The position numbers and the translations under genes were made by a program. A stretch of DNA of 64,000 nt, from positions 270,224,865-270,288,864 of the forward strand of contig OW240913.1 in assembly GCA_933207985.1 (NCBI GenBank), in the 5' to 3' direction. The DNA is from Pelobates cultripes (taxonomy: Eukaryota > Chordata > Amphibia > Anura > Pelobatidae). Shown here piece after piece: positions 26,801-40,300 of this stretch (position 1 is its first letter; the number at the start of each line of letters is the position of its first letter). The notes under the pieces are model-generated. The model was not told where the DNA came from. It made no database searches and saw only the letters and a program-made list of their open reading frames with translations.

Positions 26801-29325
26801 TCGGAAATGAATTAAATGAGGTATATCATGCACAACTAGTAAGTTCGCTATATTTCCAACAACTAGCAAGTTAGCCTCATAAATTGATAGTCCTTACATA
26901 TTTGAACATGCTCCCGAAATACAAAACTTTGTTATACAGAAAGTCTTGGCACAAACCTGGGATCTGGCTGAAGAGCTTCTTTTGAAACTGACTTTGTTCC
27001 TTGAGCATGTCCAGTGACAAAATAGGTTTTCCTAAATATAGGAAATTCATCTAAGAGATTGTTTATGCTGTTAAAATAGGCAATGATCTGTCCACGCAGG
27101 GAATAGATGGATGCTCGTCTGTGTAACCTAAAAGAAATATCCAAATCAGAAGAGCATACCCTATAATGTCATTCTGGAACAAGCACACAATACAAGAAAT
27201 CACTGTGCTTGTGTCTGAACTGCAATGTCCGAGATATGTCAGCCGAGTTGTGTGTAATTAAAATTGCCTATAAAACAAAAAATGGCAGCTATTATGGTCC
27301 ATTTTACAGGGACCAACTGCGAAAGGCAGCTCTTAGGGTCCTTTTTACAGGGACCAGCTGTGACTGCTTGCTCCTCTCGTTGTTGCAGTGTTTTTTCTTT
27401 CAATCCTAATAAGTACAAGGACATCATGTGCAACAGGCAACTGCACTTAAAGGGGCAAAAAATACGTAAAAAACAAAACATACCAAGTTTCTGCCAATAC
27501 ACTGTTTAACGGGTCTGCTTGCAGCTGAACAGCATGTTTTTAAAGGATTACCCAGAGGAGATCCCCAAGAAGAATTCTACCGATCACGTATAACAAATGG
27601 AACTAATCTGTAAACCGATAGCAGCCATACTGCCACTGCTATCAGTTTACCCATATTCCAGTTCACTGTTTTACCGCAAGGTTTACTCTTGGAAGGAGAG
27701 AAAGCTTGGCCCAGTAGACAGTGCATGCAAACCTTAGACAAAATGAAATGAGGCAGCTCGGAACTCTTTGCAGGCTGTCTGATCGATAATTCTGAGTCAC
27801 AAGCTTAGAGTTGCAGCAGTTTGTGTAATTCAGAGCTGAGAATGGCTGAAGGGTGTTCTATGCATCGTCAATGTTAAATAAAGCACAGGTGTGCCACTCT
27901 AATTACTCTAGCTGCATGCTGGGGAAAAGACTACTGAATGTGCGTAGAATTTATTTAACCATATATGCTAGTACAATTGAATTATGTGTCATTAATTTGA
28001 TGCCATGTACATCATTTTGATAATTGTTATAAAAAGATTAAGGTCTACTGACTTAGTTCATTCACAAACAGCTTAACCACAAATTTGCCTCCAGCGCCGG
28101 TCTCTGCTGCCCCAGATGGCACCCATCTTCTGAAATCTCAGTTTCAAGAAGCTCAGAGTGTCGCAACGCAGGGGCAAGGCAGGTTGATTGAGAGCGGTCA
28201 GCTGACTCTCTATTCACAAACCTGGCTTGCAAATGGTAAGTTTCTTTTTGAGCTAGTTTTGTGAATGGGAAGTCACTGATTGGCTGAGTGCATCGACTGA
28301 GAGTGTCAGCTGACCACTCTAAGCCAATCAACGTTACCCCTGTCCAGCGGCACTCCGCGCTTCTTGAAACTGAAATTTCAGAAGCCAGATGCTGCTTGGG
28401 TGGAGTTGAGATCGGCGCTGGAGGCAACTTTAGGTTAATCCATTCGTGAACATTTTAGCCACTTGAAGTAAGAGTGCATCCGGGGGTCTCATGGCATCAT
28501 ACCAACTTCATTTAGATGACACCTATTCATAATGTAGATGTTAGGGGAAAAAAAGGTTATTTTTGTACATTTTGGATCATTTCCTTTTCCGATCAGCTGG
28601 ACTTCACTGTGTCCATTGTATCACATTGAAACATAAACTAAAGCCTAAAAAAACCCTTTTTTTATATAAAGAAAAGACTGATATAAAGAGAGAAAGGAGA
28701 GATATGGCACAGGGGGTAATGACATAAAGGAGAAGCTAATCAGGGCCTGGAATAAAAAATAAAAAACAAGTGGACTTGGAAACATGATATAAAGAGGAAG
28801 CAGTAAAGAACTGATATAAACAATGAGCCCGACTTATTGGTGAAACAAAGATACTGATGAAGACAGTGACTGGCATATAAGGAGGAGAACTTGCTTGAAG
28901 GGGAGAATGATGGGTGTGATCTAGAATAATGGAATGTACACGGATATAAAATAAAGGGAATATAAATGGGAACAGGCAAGACAGAGGATATATGTGTGGG
29001 GACTGACACCACAAAGGGAGTGTGGGGGACCTAGCATAGAGATTAACACACAGGGACAAAAACAGAGATGGGAGGCTAGGATGCATAATTAATTTCAATG
29101 TGTAGTCAAAAAAGCCAAACCGAAAATATAAAAGACGTGGAGAGATTTCTAACTCAGCTAGTTGGGCCTAAAATAGAAATCTGAACAGCAAAATGTAAGC
29201 TACATTAACCAATCTTTAGCTAATCGCTAATAATTGTTGGGTATGTTATTTTTTCCAGATCATCTACTTTTGACAACATTTTGTCATTTAAAGGTCAATT
29301 CACTGTAATTCAGAGTTTTGTGACT

Positions 29326-29388
<63 letters not shown>

Positions 29389-32300
29389 TATTTATTTACC
29401 TTTTATTACTTCCAACCTGCAACGAAAGGAAACCTATTTGGATAACAATGTGTTTGGAATGCTAAAATGTGACTGTTTTAATTACCTTGTTACGTTTAAT
29501 AAAGGTAAACTATCATTAATCATAGAACGGAATGCCATACGTTAAAAAGACTGATGAAAAGATGACTCACTTTTGACAGTACTCTGTTATGAGCTCTCTC
29601 TTAAGTTTTTCCACTTCTTCCTGTGAAATAGAAATAAAGTAATTCCACAGTTTAAAACTGGGCTGTTATGCTTGCTGATATGTTTGTGGTTATAGCTGAC
29701 GTGCTCAAAGACACAAAAGCATTCTTTTAGGTCAAACTGAAAAGTCTCTGAAAAACAAACCTCGTTTCCAGGGAAGAATCAATAATTTTGTCAAGGCCTC
29801 ATTAGAGAAGTAGAATCAGTGTGATTTCCATATATTAATTCAAAGTTTATTTTTGTTATTAACGGGGAACTGTCACTTTCCAGGATTTGTAATATTATGT
29901 TTACTTATTCTGTATATTTAACACATTTGTATTTGTGAAGTGTGAAAACTGAGAAATGCCTCCATTTTAGCTCCCTGTCAATTATTGTTATAAGCTGTGT
30001 CCTTTGCAACTGGCAGTCAGCATAGGGAAAGCATACAAAGAAGAGAATAAATGATACAATGTTTGTATTTCTCCTTCTTATTTGCAATGTGTGCCTCATG
30101 TGTGCCTGAACTGATCTGGACTGTGCTGCCAAGTCTTCAAAGTAAAAGAAAAGGGAGGAAATGTATAGGTAATTTTCAATATTCTACTCATGATATCATT
30201 TCCAGAGAAGTAACAGTTCCACTTTAAAACAAGACTTAACAAGATTTTTTTTTTAATTAAATGTTTTTTCACTTTGAGACATTTTATTATGCATGCTGTT
30301 TCTATGTATTGTTTATCTGTGTTTGTACAATGTGCAGACTAATTTGTGTCTTGATAGGGTTTCTTTTGTAGGAGATGTGTGTATATACCCCAAGCCTTCT
30401 TGGCCATTCCATTAGCACATCTCCCATAGTGCTCTTATAACCATAACACTGGCAAAGCATCAGTGACGATGTAGTCCGCAACATCTGGAGTGTCAAAGAT
30501 TGCCTACGTCTGTTATAGTCTCTAATGGAAGTCTAGTCCCTGCCCCTAAAACTTTTTTTGGAATGAAAAACATATTTACAGTAACTCCTAAATGTACCTT
30601 TATATAATCTTCACATTTACTCTTTTTTATTTCAAACTATACTGACTTCTGCTTTGTTAAATTACAAAATGCAGTTAAGAATAAGCAATCCCTGTCATTC
30701 CATCTGCAATGAACAGACTGTTGGTTTACTGAATCCAATTTAAAGGGACACTATAGTCACCAGAACAACTACAGCTTAATGTAGTTGTTCTGGTGAGTAT
30801 AATAGCTCCCTTCAGGCATTTTCATGTAAACACTGCCTTTTCAAAGAAAAGGCAGTGTTTACATGGCCCCTAGGGACACCTGCAAGTGGCCACTCCTTAG
30901 ATGGCCACTGGAGGAGCTTCCTGGCTCAGGGCTGCACAGTACGCAACCCTGCCATTTGGCGTCCCCACGCTCTGCATGGAGACACTGAACTTTCCTCATA
31001 GAGATGCATTGATTCAATGCATCTCTATGAGAAGGTGCTGATTGGCCAAAACTGTGTTTGGCCCCGCCCCCTTGCCGATTTTAGCCAATCCAATGTGCCG
31101 GCGGACCCGTGGAGAGCTGAAAATAAGGTGAGTTTTAACCCATTCTGAGGGGGCTAAGGGGTGGGGGGGCGGGGGGGGGGTTGGGGGGGCAAGCCACCTA
31201 AATGGTGGGTTTTCACTATAGGGTCAGGAATACATGTTTGTGTTCCTGACCCTATAGTGATCCTTTAAAAACAGTTTACCACAACTGGAGTGTTGAATGC
31301 TCGATTCCTTTCGCTGACCTTTAGAACTTGCCTGAGAGTGCTCATTTACTTCACTAGGACATATTTGCGAGCTTGTTCACAGAGCTTAGCCCAGCTGACA
31401 TAGGAATCATGGGAATTGTAAACTGATTGGCATGAAATAGCTGAGCAGTTGCTATGGAAACTGTGATGGCCAAATGAAATATATATCACTATTAGTAGCT
31501 AGTTTTATTTGCTGGGTTCAACATTGTTTCTCCCATCCTGTGAAAGACCACTTTATTTATGTTTAGATTAATAGATTAAGTGTATCTTTACAAAATACAA
31601 GATGTGTGTGTGTGTGGGCTCCTAGCGAGAGGTGTACTGTAATAAAATAAATTTATAATCGGAAAAAATCTGTGATACAGATAAGATATTACATTTAATA
31701 TGTGAATGTTGTAACTTGTATGTACTAATCTTTAAACAAGAGATTGTGTATCTGAAAACTTTATTACCCCAGGGTTACTGTATTAATAAAACTAATATGG
31801 TTTTGTGACCATTTGAAAGAGTGGTATAACATTTCACGAGGTCCATAGATAGAGAGGAAAATAATGCATGTTCTGGAACTCCATTGATCCCTTAACATAG
31901 GAGACATCTCCCAGTGTGGGAAAGTCTGGCTGTGGGTAACGGGAACACATACCGTTTTACTCACCATCATATCTAGTAAGCAGTGATCTGCTGTATGTTT
32001 GTATATTTAACAGTGATCTGGTTTATGTGTGCAGATTAAGCAATGACCTGCTTTAAGTATGTTAACTAAGCAGTGACATGCTTTATACTTGTGTTTTATA
32101 CTTGCTTTTATAGCTTGTTTTTATTTGAGATTTGTTTTATATCTGTAATAAATCATTTAATACTAAGTTGATCAAGTATATTATATGTGACATTTAGCAC
32201 TATTTAAAAAGTGCAAAGTAATTTATACAGATCTATTCTATGATCGTTTTATTTATTTTTCTCTTACATGTATGAATTGGAATACCATCCAGTGAGAAAT

Positions 32301-35300
32301 ATAAGTATTTTTCCTTTTGAAAGCTCTGTTGCATGTGGGAGAGGGGCTTATTGTAGCTTAATATCGCTCCACTTCTTAATACTATACTCTTAATATGGGG
32401 CATTGTGTTGTTCTTACAGAATTTCTCATCACAGTACCCAGTGCTTCTTTCTTTTGAAGGAACGTATTCAGCATTGTGTCTCGTGGCCCCAGTTTTTCCA
32501 GTTGGATCGACACAAAAGCTTCGGGAAGCCTTGATTAGAAAAGAGAACAACTCAGTTCAAATAATGAGAGAAACCATCAGGGTTATTCACTATAGTGAGA
32601 AATGTCAGGAATTTAAAGTGAATTTCAAATGCAAGGTCAAAGCAGCCAAAGTGGAAATATTCTTCAAATCAACTGTGCTACCAGTTTGACTACTTTAGTC
32701 TTGAGTTTGAAATTCACTTTGAATTCCCAACAATTCTCACTTTAGAGAATAACTCTGTATTAGACATGTTCTGTGTACCAAATCAATCATGATACTTCAC
32801 ATACTGAATTTAGGAGCAGATTGTTTGACACACACACATATATATATATATCTTTATTTATATATATATAACAAAGTGGTAATACTATGAGAAAACATGT
32901 GGGATTTATCCACTAAACATTGATTATAGTGATTCATAACAAAATTATAAACTTTAGGGTGTCAGACAATCTGTGACTATAGCTATATACTTCTGGCAAA
33001 ACACGTGTTTTATAAATCTGTTTTTAGCATAGAAATATATTTAGCATTCACCTATTTTAGTGTATCTGACCATTTATTAAAGTTGTTATGCTTTTAAGAC
33101 TTTTAACCTTTTATTGTTCCTGCACATCAACATCTCTGAAGAATCTACTCTACATTATATCCCTGGTGGGGATCATGCCACCCGAGTGCATTTATTTGAG
33201 CAGTGTTACTGCTTTATTAAATGTGAATATTCTTACTTTCAATTTAATACTGATTTTATCACAGTGAGCACTATTCTTTTTGGGGGTGGGAGGATTGTTG
33301 TTTTTCAAATTTTACATATTCATCTGTATGCTCTGAGACTGTTCCTTAGAGCTACATATCCATCAGTGGGGATTGTGCCGCTGTATGCTGTTTTACTTAG
33401 AGCTGGTTTATAGCTCTATTAAATGTAAGTGCTAGCCCAAATATCTGTTGTGTGTCCCACACCTAGCGCTTGACAATCTGCACTATTACTGGTTATTTTC
33501 TATCTCGTTGCATATATCTACAATTATCTGGAGTCTGGACTGTTACCAGCCAAGAATTTCACAAGCATTTTGGATTATAATTATTGGACTTATTATATGG
33601 CGCTACCTGCATCTGTATTTCTGTGACTATAACAGCTTGCTCAATTGTTTTGTGCCAAATGCGGTCGGAATTCACTCAACCCGAATGCACTCATTGTCTG
33701 GATTAAAATTGGTGCTTTAGCATCTAAATCCTATACAAAGTACAGGGAATGGGACCTTAGAAATAACGGTGGGTCGGAGTAATATAATATTCATGTAGGA
33801 ATCACCCATTTCTGCCACCAATGTAATTGTTCTATAGTCACTTATGAGTAGTTCTTGTTCTCAATTTCTTTTAACAAGCTAGATCACGAAATAAGTATTG
33901 TGACGTTACATGCAATGCAATGAACGCAACATGTAAAATAGGTGGCAAGTGAAGAACTGTGTGTTATTATTGTATCACAAAGTGCGATTGGTTACCTTTT
34001 CTTGTTCCATTGTCCTTGGAAGGGCTCTCCGCTGCTATCAGGCATTGGTGCTAATGATTTTTTACTTTCAACTAATGACCAGGATGGAAAATTCTTCTCT
34101 GTCAAACTAGTCTGTTTTTGTGTGTCTACGTATCCATCCTGAAATATTATCAATAAAATTATCAATAAGAACATTGTTACATAAGACTGATATTCATTGT
34201 TATCACATAATTTAGCTTATATTACTCAGTCTTTATTATTATTACTTTCCAGATATTTATTTTAATATTAATATTTTTTTTCCCCTAATTTTTCTATAGA
34301 AGAATCGTACTGAAGCAGCAGCAGTACTTGATTAAATCATAACATTCAATCAATGCCATTCTTTCACCTCACTTCTTCTCGAAACATGGGCTATAATGGC
34401 ATTTAAGGTCTGTATCTGTTTGTCTGTAATTCATTTCAGTATGATTCCATCAGCAGAGACATAACTGACAGACAAGAAAAAATGCAGAGCTTCTGACAAC
34501 AACTTATTAAAAAACTCACACTTCCATTTGGCTACTAAAAAACTCGTTTTCTTTGGTTTTTACTAACTTGTTTTTCTTTGGTTTTTACTATATATATATA
34601 TTGGGGCTGATGTGTATTGTAGTTGTTGCTGCCACCCAGGAGTGATGGGAGTGAGCGCAGGATTTATCTTTCTGTATTTGTAAGAGAAAATGGTTGTCCG
34701 ACATGGTCCAAAAAAGGTGGTCTTGCTTTCAAAGTAAATGTGGCGCCATCTGCAGAGCTTCTGACAACAACTTAGTAAAAAACTCACACTTCCATTTTGC
34801 TAAAAAAAAAAAAAAAACCTCAGATGCACAGCAAAATACACAGAGCTCTATACAATAAACACAGAACAGCAACCAAACAACAGCTAAATGTTTATACAGC
34901 TGACCTTGATATCTTCATTTTGCAGAAGGTAAGAAGTCCTTTGACAGAATGCTGCTAACTGGACTGCAGCTATAAGAAAATGCTTCTGGCTGACTTGACA
35001 GGCGAGAGTCACTTGCAAGTTTTCTACCCCAGATTTATTCAAGAGCTTTGAATAAAAAATAATTTCAAATATAGCTTGTAAGTAGGCAACAAAATGTTAT
35101 GCATTATTTTATCATCATTCACATTATGTATTATTCTTATTCACATTATGTATTATCACTATTCTAAATTTCAAAATAATGTTATGCAAGACACATTGCT
35201 ACACTATAGAAATTACACAGATAAAATTAGACAGTACTAAAGATGCATTAAACTGTCTCGTATTGATGGAAGTTTTAGTTACAGAGGTTGTAGTAGTGGT

Positions 35301-37337
35301 GGTCATAGGTCCAAGGGTGGTATCCATTCAAACTAAGTGAGGACTTGTTTTAACATATATTTAGGAAACCTGAATTCATGTTCCAAAGATTCCAGAATTC
35401 CCATGATCTCTGATAAATGGTAGCTGGTGGGTGAATATACTGGATGTATGTTGTATTAAATGGCCCGGGCCACATTCATATAGTGCATGCATGTTTAAGT
35501 GAATGCAACCCTCTTGGTTGCCCTCCATATTAAAAAATAAATAAAACAACTAATATTTTGTGACTTTTTAAGTTGGTGTTTAGCAAGTGTATGAGTGTGT
35601 GTACATATATATAGTCAGACATGGTCTGTGGTCATTTGTATGTCAAGCTAAGAACACTGGAAAAGTTATAAAATGTGATTTTTCTATGCTCAAGAGGAGC
35701 TTCCCAAAGTCCTGCTTAAGATATTCAGGTAAAGCACAGTGACTTATCTATTTGCAATGTAGGAAGTGTTATCGTGTTTGGTCTGTTTTGGCACCTAGCT
35801 ATATGTTCTCAGATAGACTTCAACTTCCAGACCAGAACCAGCACCATGGTGATGAGACCCTAAAAGTCAAAACTGTACTGTCCATGCTTGATCTTTATGG
35901 ATCACAGCCCATAGTATGTTTTTTTTTTTTTTTAAAACAACTCTGTCTTTAAAACAGCGTCCATTGCTAGGTGTATCTGTAAAAAAGCAGGACAAAGCCT
36001 GATATACGTTACATAGACATATGAAAGAGTCCTACTCTCATCACCATATTTGTTTATGAAGAGATTATATTTATTTTTTGAGGTTAAAGTATTTTTACCT
36101 GCAATATGCCATCCTTTGTCCAGAAGCTAAACTTCCCTATCTGATTATCATCAATTTCATGAATAGCAAGAAGTTGTGTTGATGGTGTGTACCTGTAAGA
36201 TAAAAAAATAGGATAATACAAATCTTGGGCATACTCTCTATAAAACTCCAGGAGACCATTTTGCATCAGGACCACTGTTACAAATACTAAACTTGCCACC
36301 AGAAATGATTACCGGTACATTATTTCACAATAAGAGCTGGGCCTGGATTACAACATAAAGGTAGCATACTAATGTTTATCTACGTTACACAGGTTGGTTT
36401 TGTGTGGCCGTAACATTTGTCTGTGTATGTTCCCTATCCTCTTTCAGCAGGGCTATTAGCACTGAGTATATTGAGTGACATGCCAGAATGATTACAAATC
36501 GTACTTGGAGTATGTTTAGGGTACCTACTATATTTTCTTCTTTAACAAGTGTTTCAAGCACATAAGTAACACAATGGTGAAAGTATTGTTAGCACGTGGA
36601 ACGCTATAAAAGTGGAATATCCCTCAAGCTTCTCATTCAACATTAGGAAAGACTACCTCACTCAATGAATGTCATAATTTTTGTTTCTCCTTCTTACGAA
36701 GATCAGATAAAAAGATCAGCATCCATTAAACCGAATGGTATCTAAACTCTACTAGGAGGTAGTAAGTTGTTTCTGAAGTTTGGAGCCATAAACACCCTCT
36801 GAAACCATAAGCAAACCTCATCTCCCTGGCTTACCTGTCCACAGAACTGTCGTCCTCCAGAAGGGAGGTGATAAACATAGGAGGATGTTGTTCTACCGGC
36901 CTCTTGTGTGAGGCAAACTCAAAGTGTACTGGTCTCAGATGGAGGTGGAACTCATTAAATCCCATCTCTTCCGCAAACATCTTATACGTCCTACGAAACA
37001 TTGGTTTACAGCACATAAGATTTTTTTTTACTTCAGCAGATATAAATCGAAATACGTGATTTTATGTACATCTTTTTTACCACAACATAGCCAACAAAAG
37101 AAAAATTAAAGGAGGATACATCTGTTATGCCAGTTGCATCTCTGAGATAGCACCTTTAAAGGATTACTTTCATTCAGTTAACTATTCACTAGTAGTTTAG
37201 TCAATGGTGTACATAGAACTTGGTCATTTATTTTTGGTTGCATACAGATGTATCCCAAAACTATATTACCAGTTCACTTTCAAACAAATAAATTGAACAG
37301 CTTTATGTGTATCTAAAAGTATCCTAATATTTGTAGC

Positions 37338-37371
<34 letters not shown>

Positions 37372-40300
37372 TTATGTGTCTGGCTGTGGGATAGACTACA
37401 CACACCTACATCTAACAAACCTATTTTCTAAGACTCTTCAGGATATTACACCATTTAACAACATTTTATTTATTCTATGGTCTGGGGAAGGGTTTTAAGG
37501 TTCCCCCTCTTCGGGACCCTCTGCTAGTTTTACTATCGCTTTCTCTCTTTTCTCCTTTTCTCACCTTATGGTGCATCCTACGTTTCTTTTTGTACTTTTG
37601 GGACACTGGTTGACCTTCCTTTACAATGGTAAATAGGTTAGCAGCATGAAAGTATACCATACTGCATATGCAAGATGACAGTGATCAATACTGTTACCTT
37701 ATACCAATGTTTACAACTGACATGCTTGTATATTATGACGATAGCTGTGTACTACCACTGGCAATTAATATATATATATTTTTTTTGTTAATCAGTTTGG
37801 TAATTATATTGATGTTGCTGCCTACTTCTAACTAAATAATTTAAAATATATATGTATATATTTCAAATATATTTTAAATATTTAGCAACTGCCTTAATGA
37901 CAGAGTTTGGTAACAATTTCTCCACATCCTATGTTCGACAACAGAAAAGGGCAGAGTTTATAGTAATTACTGATATGGAGCCACTCAACCCGAGGACAGT
38001 TTTGTGATTTATTTATTTTCAAACCTCACAAACAGGGATAACTAAGAATATTATTAAAACCAACTGGGAAGGGACAGTTTCCCTTTAAAAGACAGAAGGA
38101 TGTATGAAGCACGTTACTCAATTACTCTGTAATATTAATTTATTCGTAGTTTTCACTAACCTGGAGAGCACTGCTGTTTCAAATGAAGCCTCAATTATTC
38201 TATGTCGAGTAGTGACAAGTTCCAATATTTTGGAAAATATGTCCAGGACAAAGTGCTGTTTGCCTCTGCCATGCTTCTTTTCTTCTTCTGCTGCTTCCAA
38301 AGTAGAAAGACACAGATCTAAAACCATTTGTGGGTCTTCCACAAACGCCTCTTCAAACAGCTAAACCACACAGGAAAAAAATGGGAATAAGAAAGCGAAA
38401 GGATTTTCTATGTCAAACTACACGATTCAATATGGATGATGCATTGTCATCATATTCTGATAAGGCAATGGCTTTTCCCTCCTTTAGCGAGTAAGGTAAT
38501 AGTATGTTTCTTCTAAGCTTTCAGTGACAAATAAATTTAATATGTTTTATTGTCTTGTTGCTTTATGTGGCATATATTTAACACAGATAATATGACACAA
38601 GAATGAATGAGGGCTTATAGGATGAGATTAGCTGAATGTGTGTGTATATGTATATACATATTGTTGGGAAAAACAACAGCATGTACCACATAACATGTAT
38701 ATAATTAGCACTTGAGCTGTAGATGGTGCTGTGCAGTTCAGAGATTTCCTTCAATGACATTTTTAATATATACCTAGGTAGATACATACATCTTTCTGGA
38801 TGTTTGCACCGAATGTTGACTTGTGATCTCTTGTGGACATCCATGTGTCCAGCGCTAACTGCAGGATGTGCTTTTCCAGACTGGAAGCATGAATGGATGT
38901 TTTAGCTTGGGAAATATGCTCGAACTCTTGATAGATATGGTCCAAACCTTTGGCAACAAGGTAAGCTAATCCCAAAGATGGATGAAACTCCAAAAGATGG
39001 ACTTTCTTCAAAGCAGGACTTTTAGGGGAAAAAAATTGTTATTATGTATATAGTAACCAGGAAGTACTACAGCAGCATAGAAATGTTACATGAATGTTAT
39101 CATAGTGAACAACACATACAATTGTAAACAAATTATTAAAAACCAAATAAAAAAATATATTTGGAACAGCACTATTCAAAAAGAATGATGCAGTGCAATA
39201 TTCTAAAATAACAAACAAATTAGAATACTAGGAAAAAAAGAAACTCCCGTTGATATTTCTGCTTTCTGTTGTAATTATTATTGTGATGGAGCCTTTTCCA
39301 GCTCTCACTAAACAGTAGTGAGAATGGAGAGACCTCAGTTAATAAGTCAAAACATTCTAAAACAAGTCAAACCAAACTGAAATATCGATTGCAGAAACAG
39401 ATAAGAGGGCTTGACTGCTTGTTCCCGGGTGTGTCTGACTCTTACCCAGGGAATGACATCAGGGGATTCCTAACAGCATATCCACTACAGTAAATTACAG
39501 TGGTTATGGTACCTAGACTGACCCTATAAGTAGGGATAATATTTTGTATAACTTACTGCTTAACATGCAATTTCATATTTCTGTACATAAGCATAAGAAT
39601 CTTTCAGTTTCTCGGGCTCAGTTAGTTTTGCCTAAAGTCTGCCATTCAGATTTTAATCTGCCACAGTTTGGAATTTCGTGAATAAACTCCAATTGAATTG
39701 TAAAATTTAATTAAAAATTGCATGTTAAAAATTACCCAGATTTTTTGGTGTCATTTGCAAACTGATCCCAACTCACTGTTTAATGAATAAAAGTAAGTAA
39801 ATAAGATTATCTCTCACATCACACCCAATAAAATAGATGTACAACCTGGAAGAAATACAGCTCAGGCCTATTTCAAGAAATACAATTTGATACAGAGAAT
39901 CTAACCATAAAAAATACCTGCTGGTGTTTAGTGAGACAAGTGGTTCATTACTAATATTAAGAGGACGTCCAAATTCGTAAACACTTCCCTTCTGACCATC
40001 TCGCCAAATCTTCTGGACAAACTCCCTCTGACTGTCTATCTGTTTGATATAACATCGAATTTTGTTTTAGCATTATGTATACTTGAAAAGCTTGTGCTTT
40101 AAAAATCATTCAAAGTTAAAGTGACACTGTCATTTGATTAAAAATTCCTTGTCTGTGCCAGAAACAATACACACACAAACACCAAAAAAACAAAAAACAA
40201 AAAAAAACAGACTATACTGAACCCCACCATTTGTGCTCTAAGTGTACCTGGCTGTTCAGAATGTTTCTCACAAGCTGCTGGTGAAGATTCAGACATTGGC

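Noticed and set aside
28736..29098. Long minus-strand frames opposite a purine-rich tract
   Set aside because: Composition-driven; Leu/Phe/Ser/Pro-rich with no recognisable family.
30302..30496. Minus-strand frame of 64 codons in the intron between exons 22 and 23
   Set aside because: No splice signals and not needed once exon 22 is recognised.
31764..31970. Minus-strand frame of 68 codons as an exon
   Set aside because: It has no matching acceptor and donor in a usable phase.
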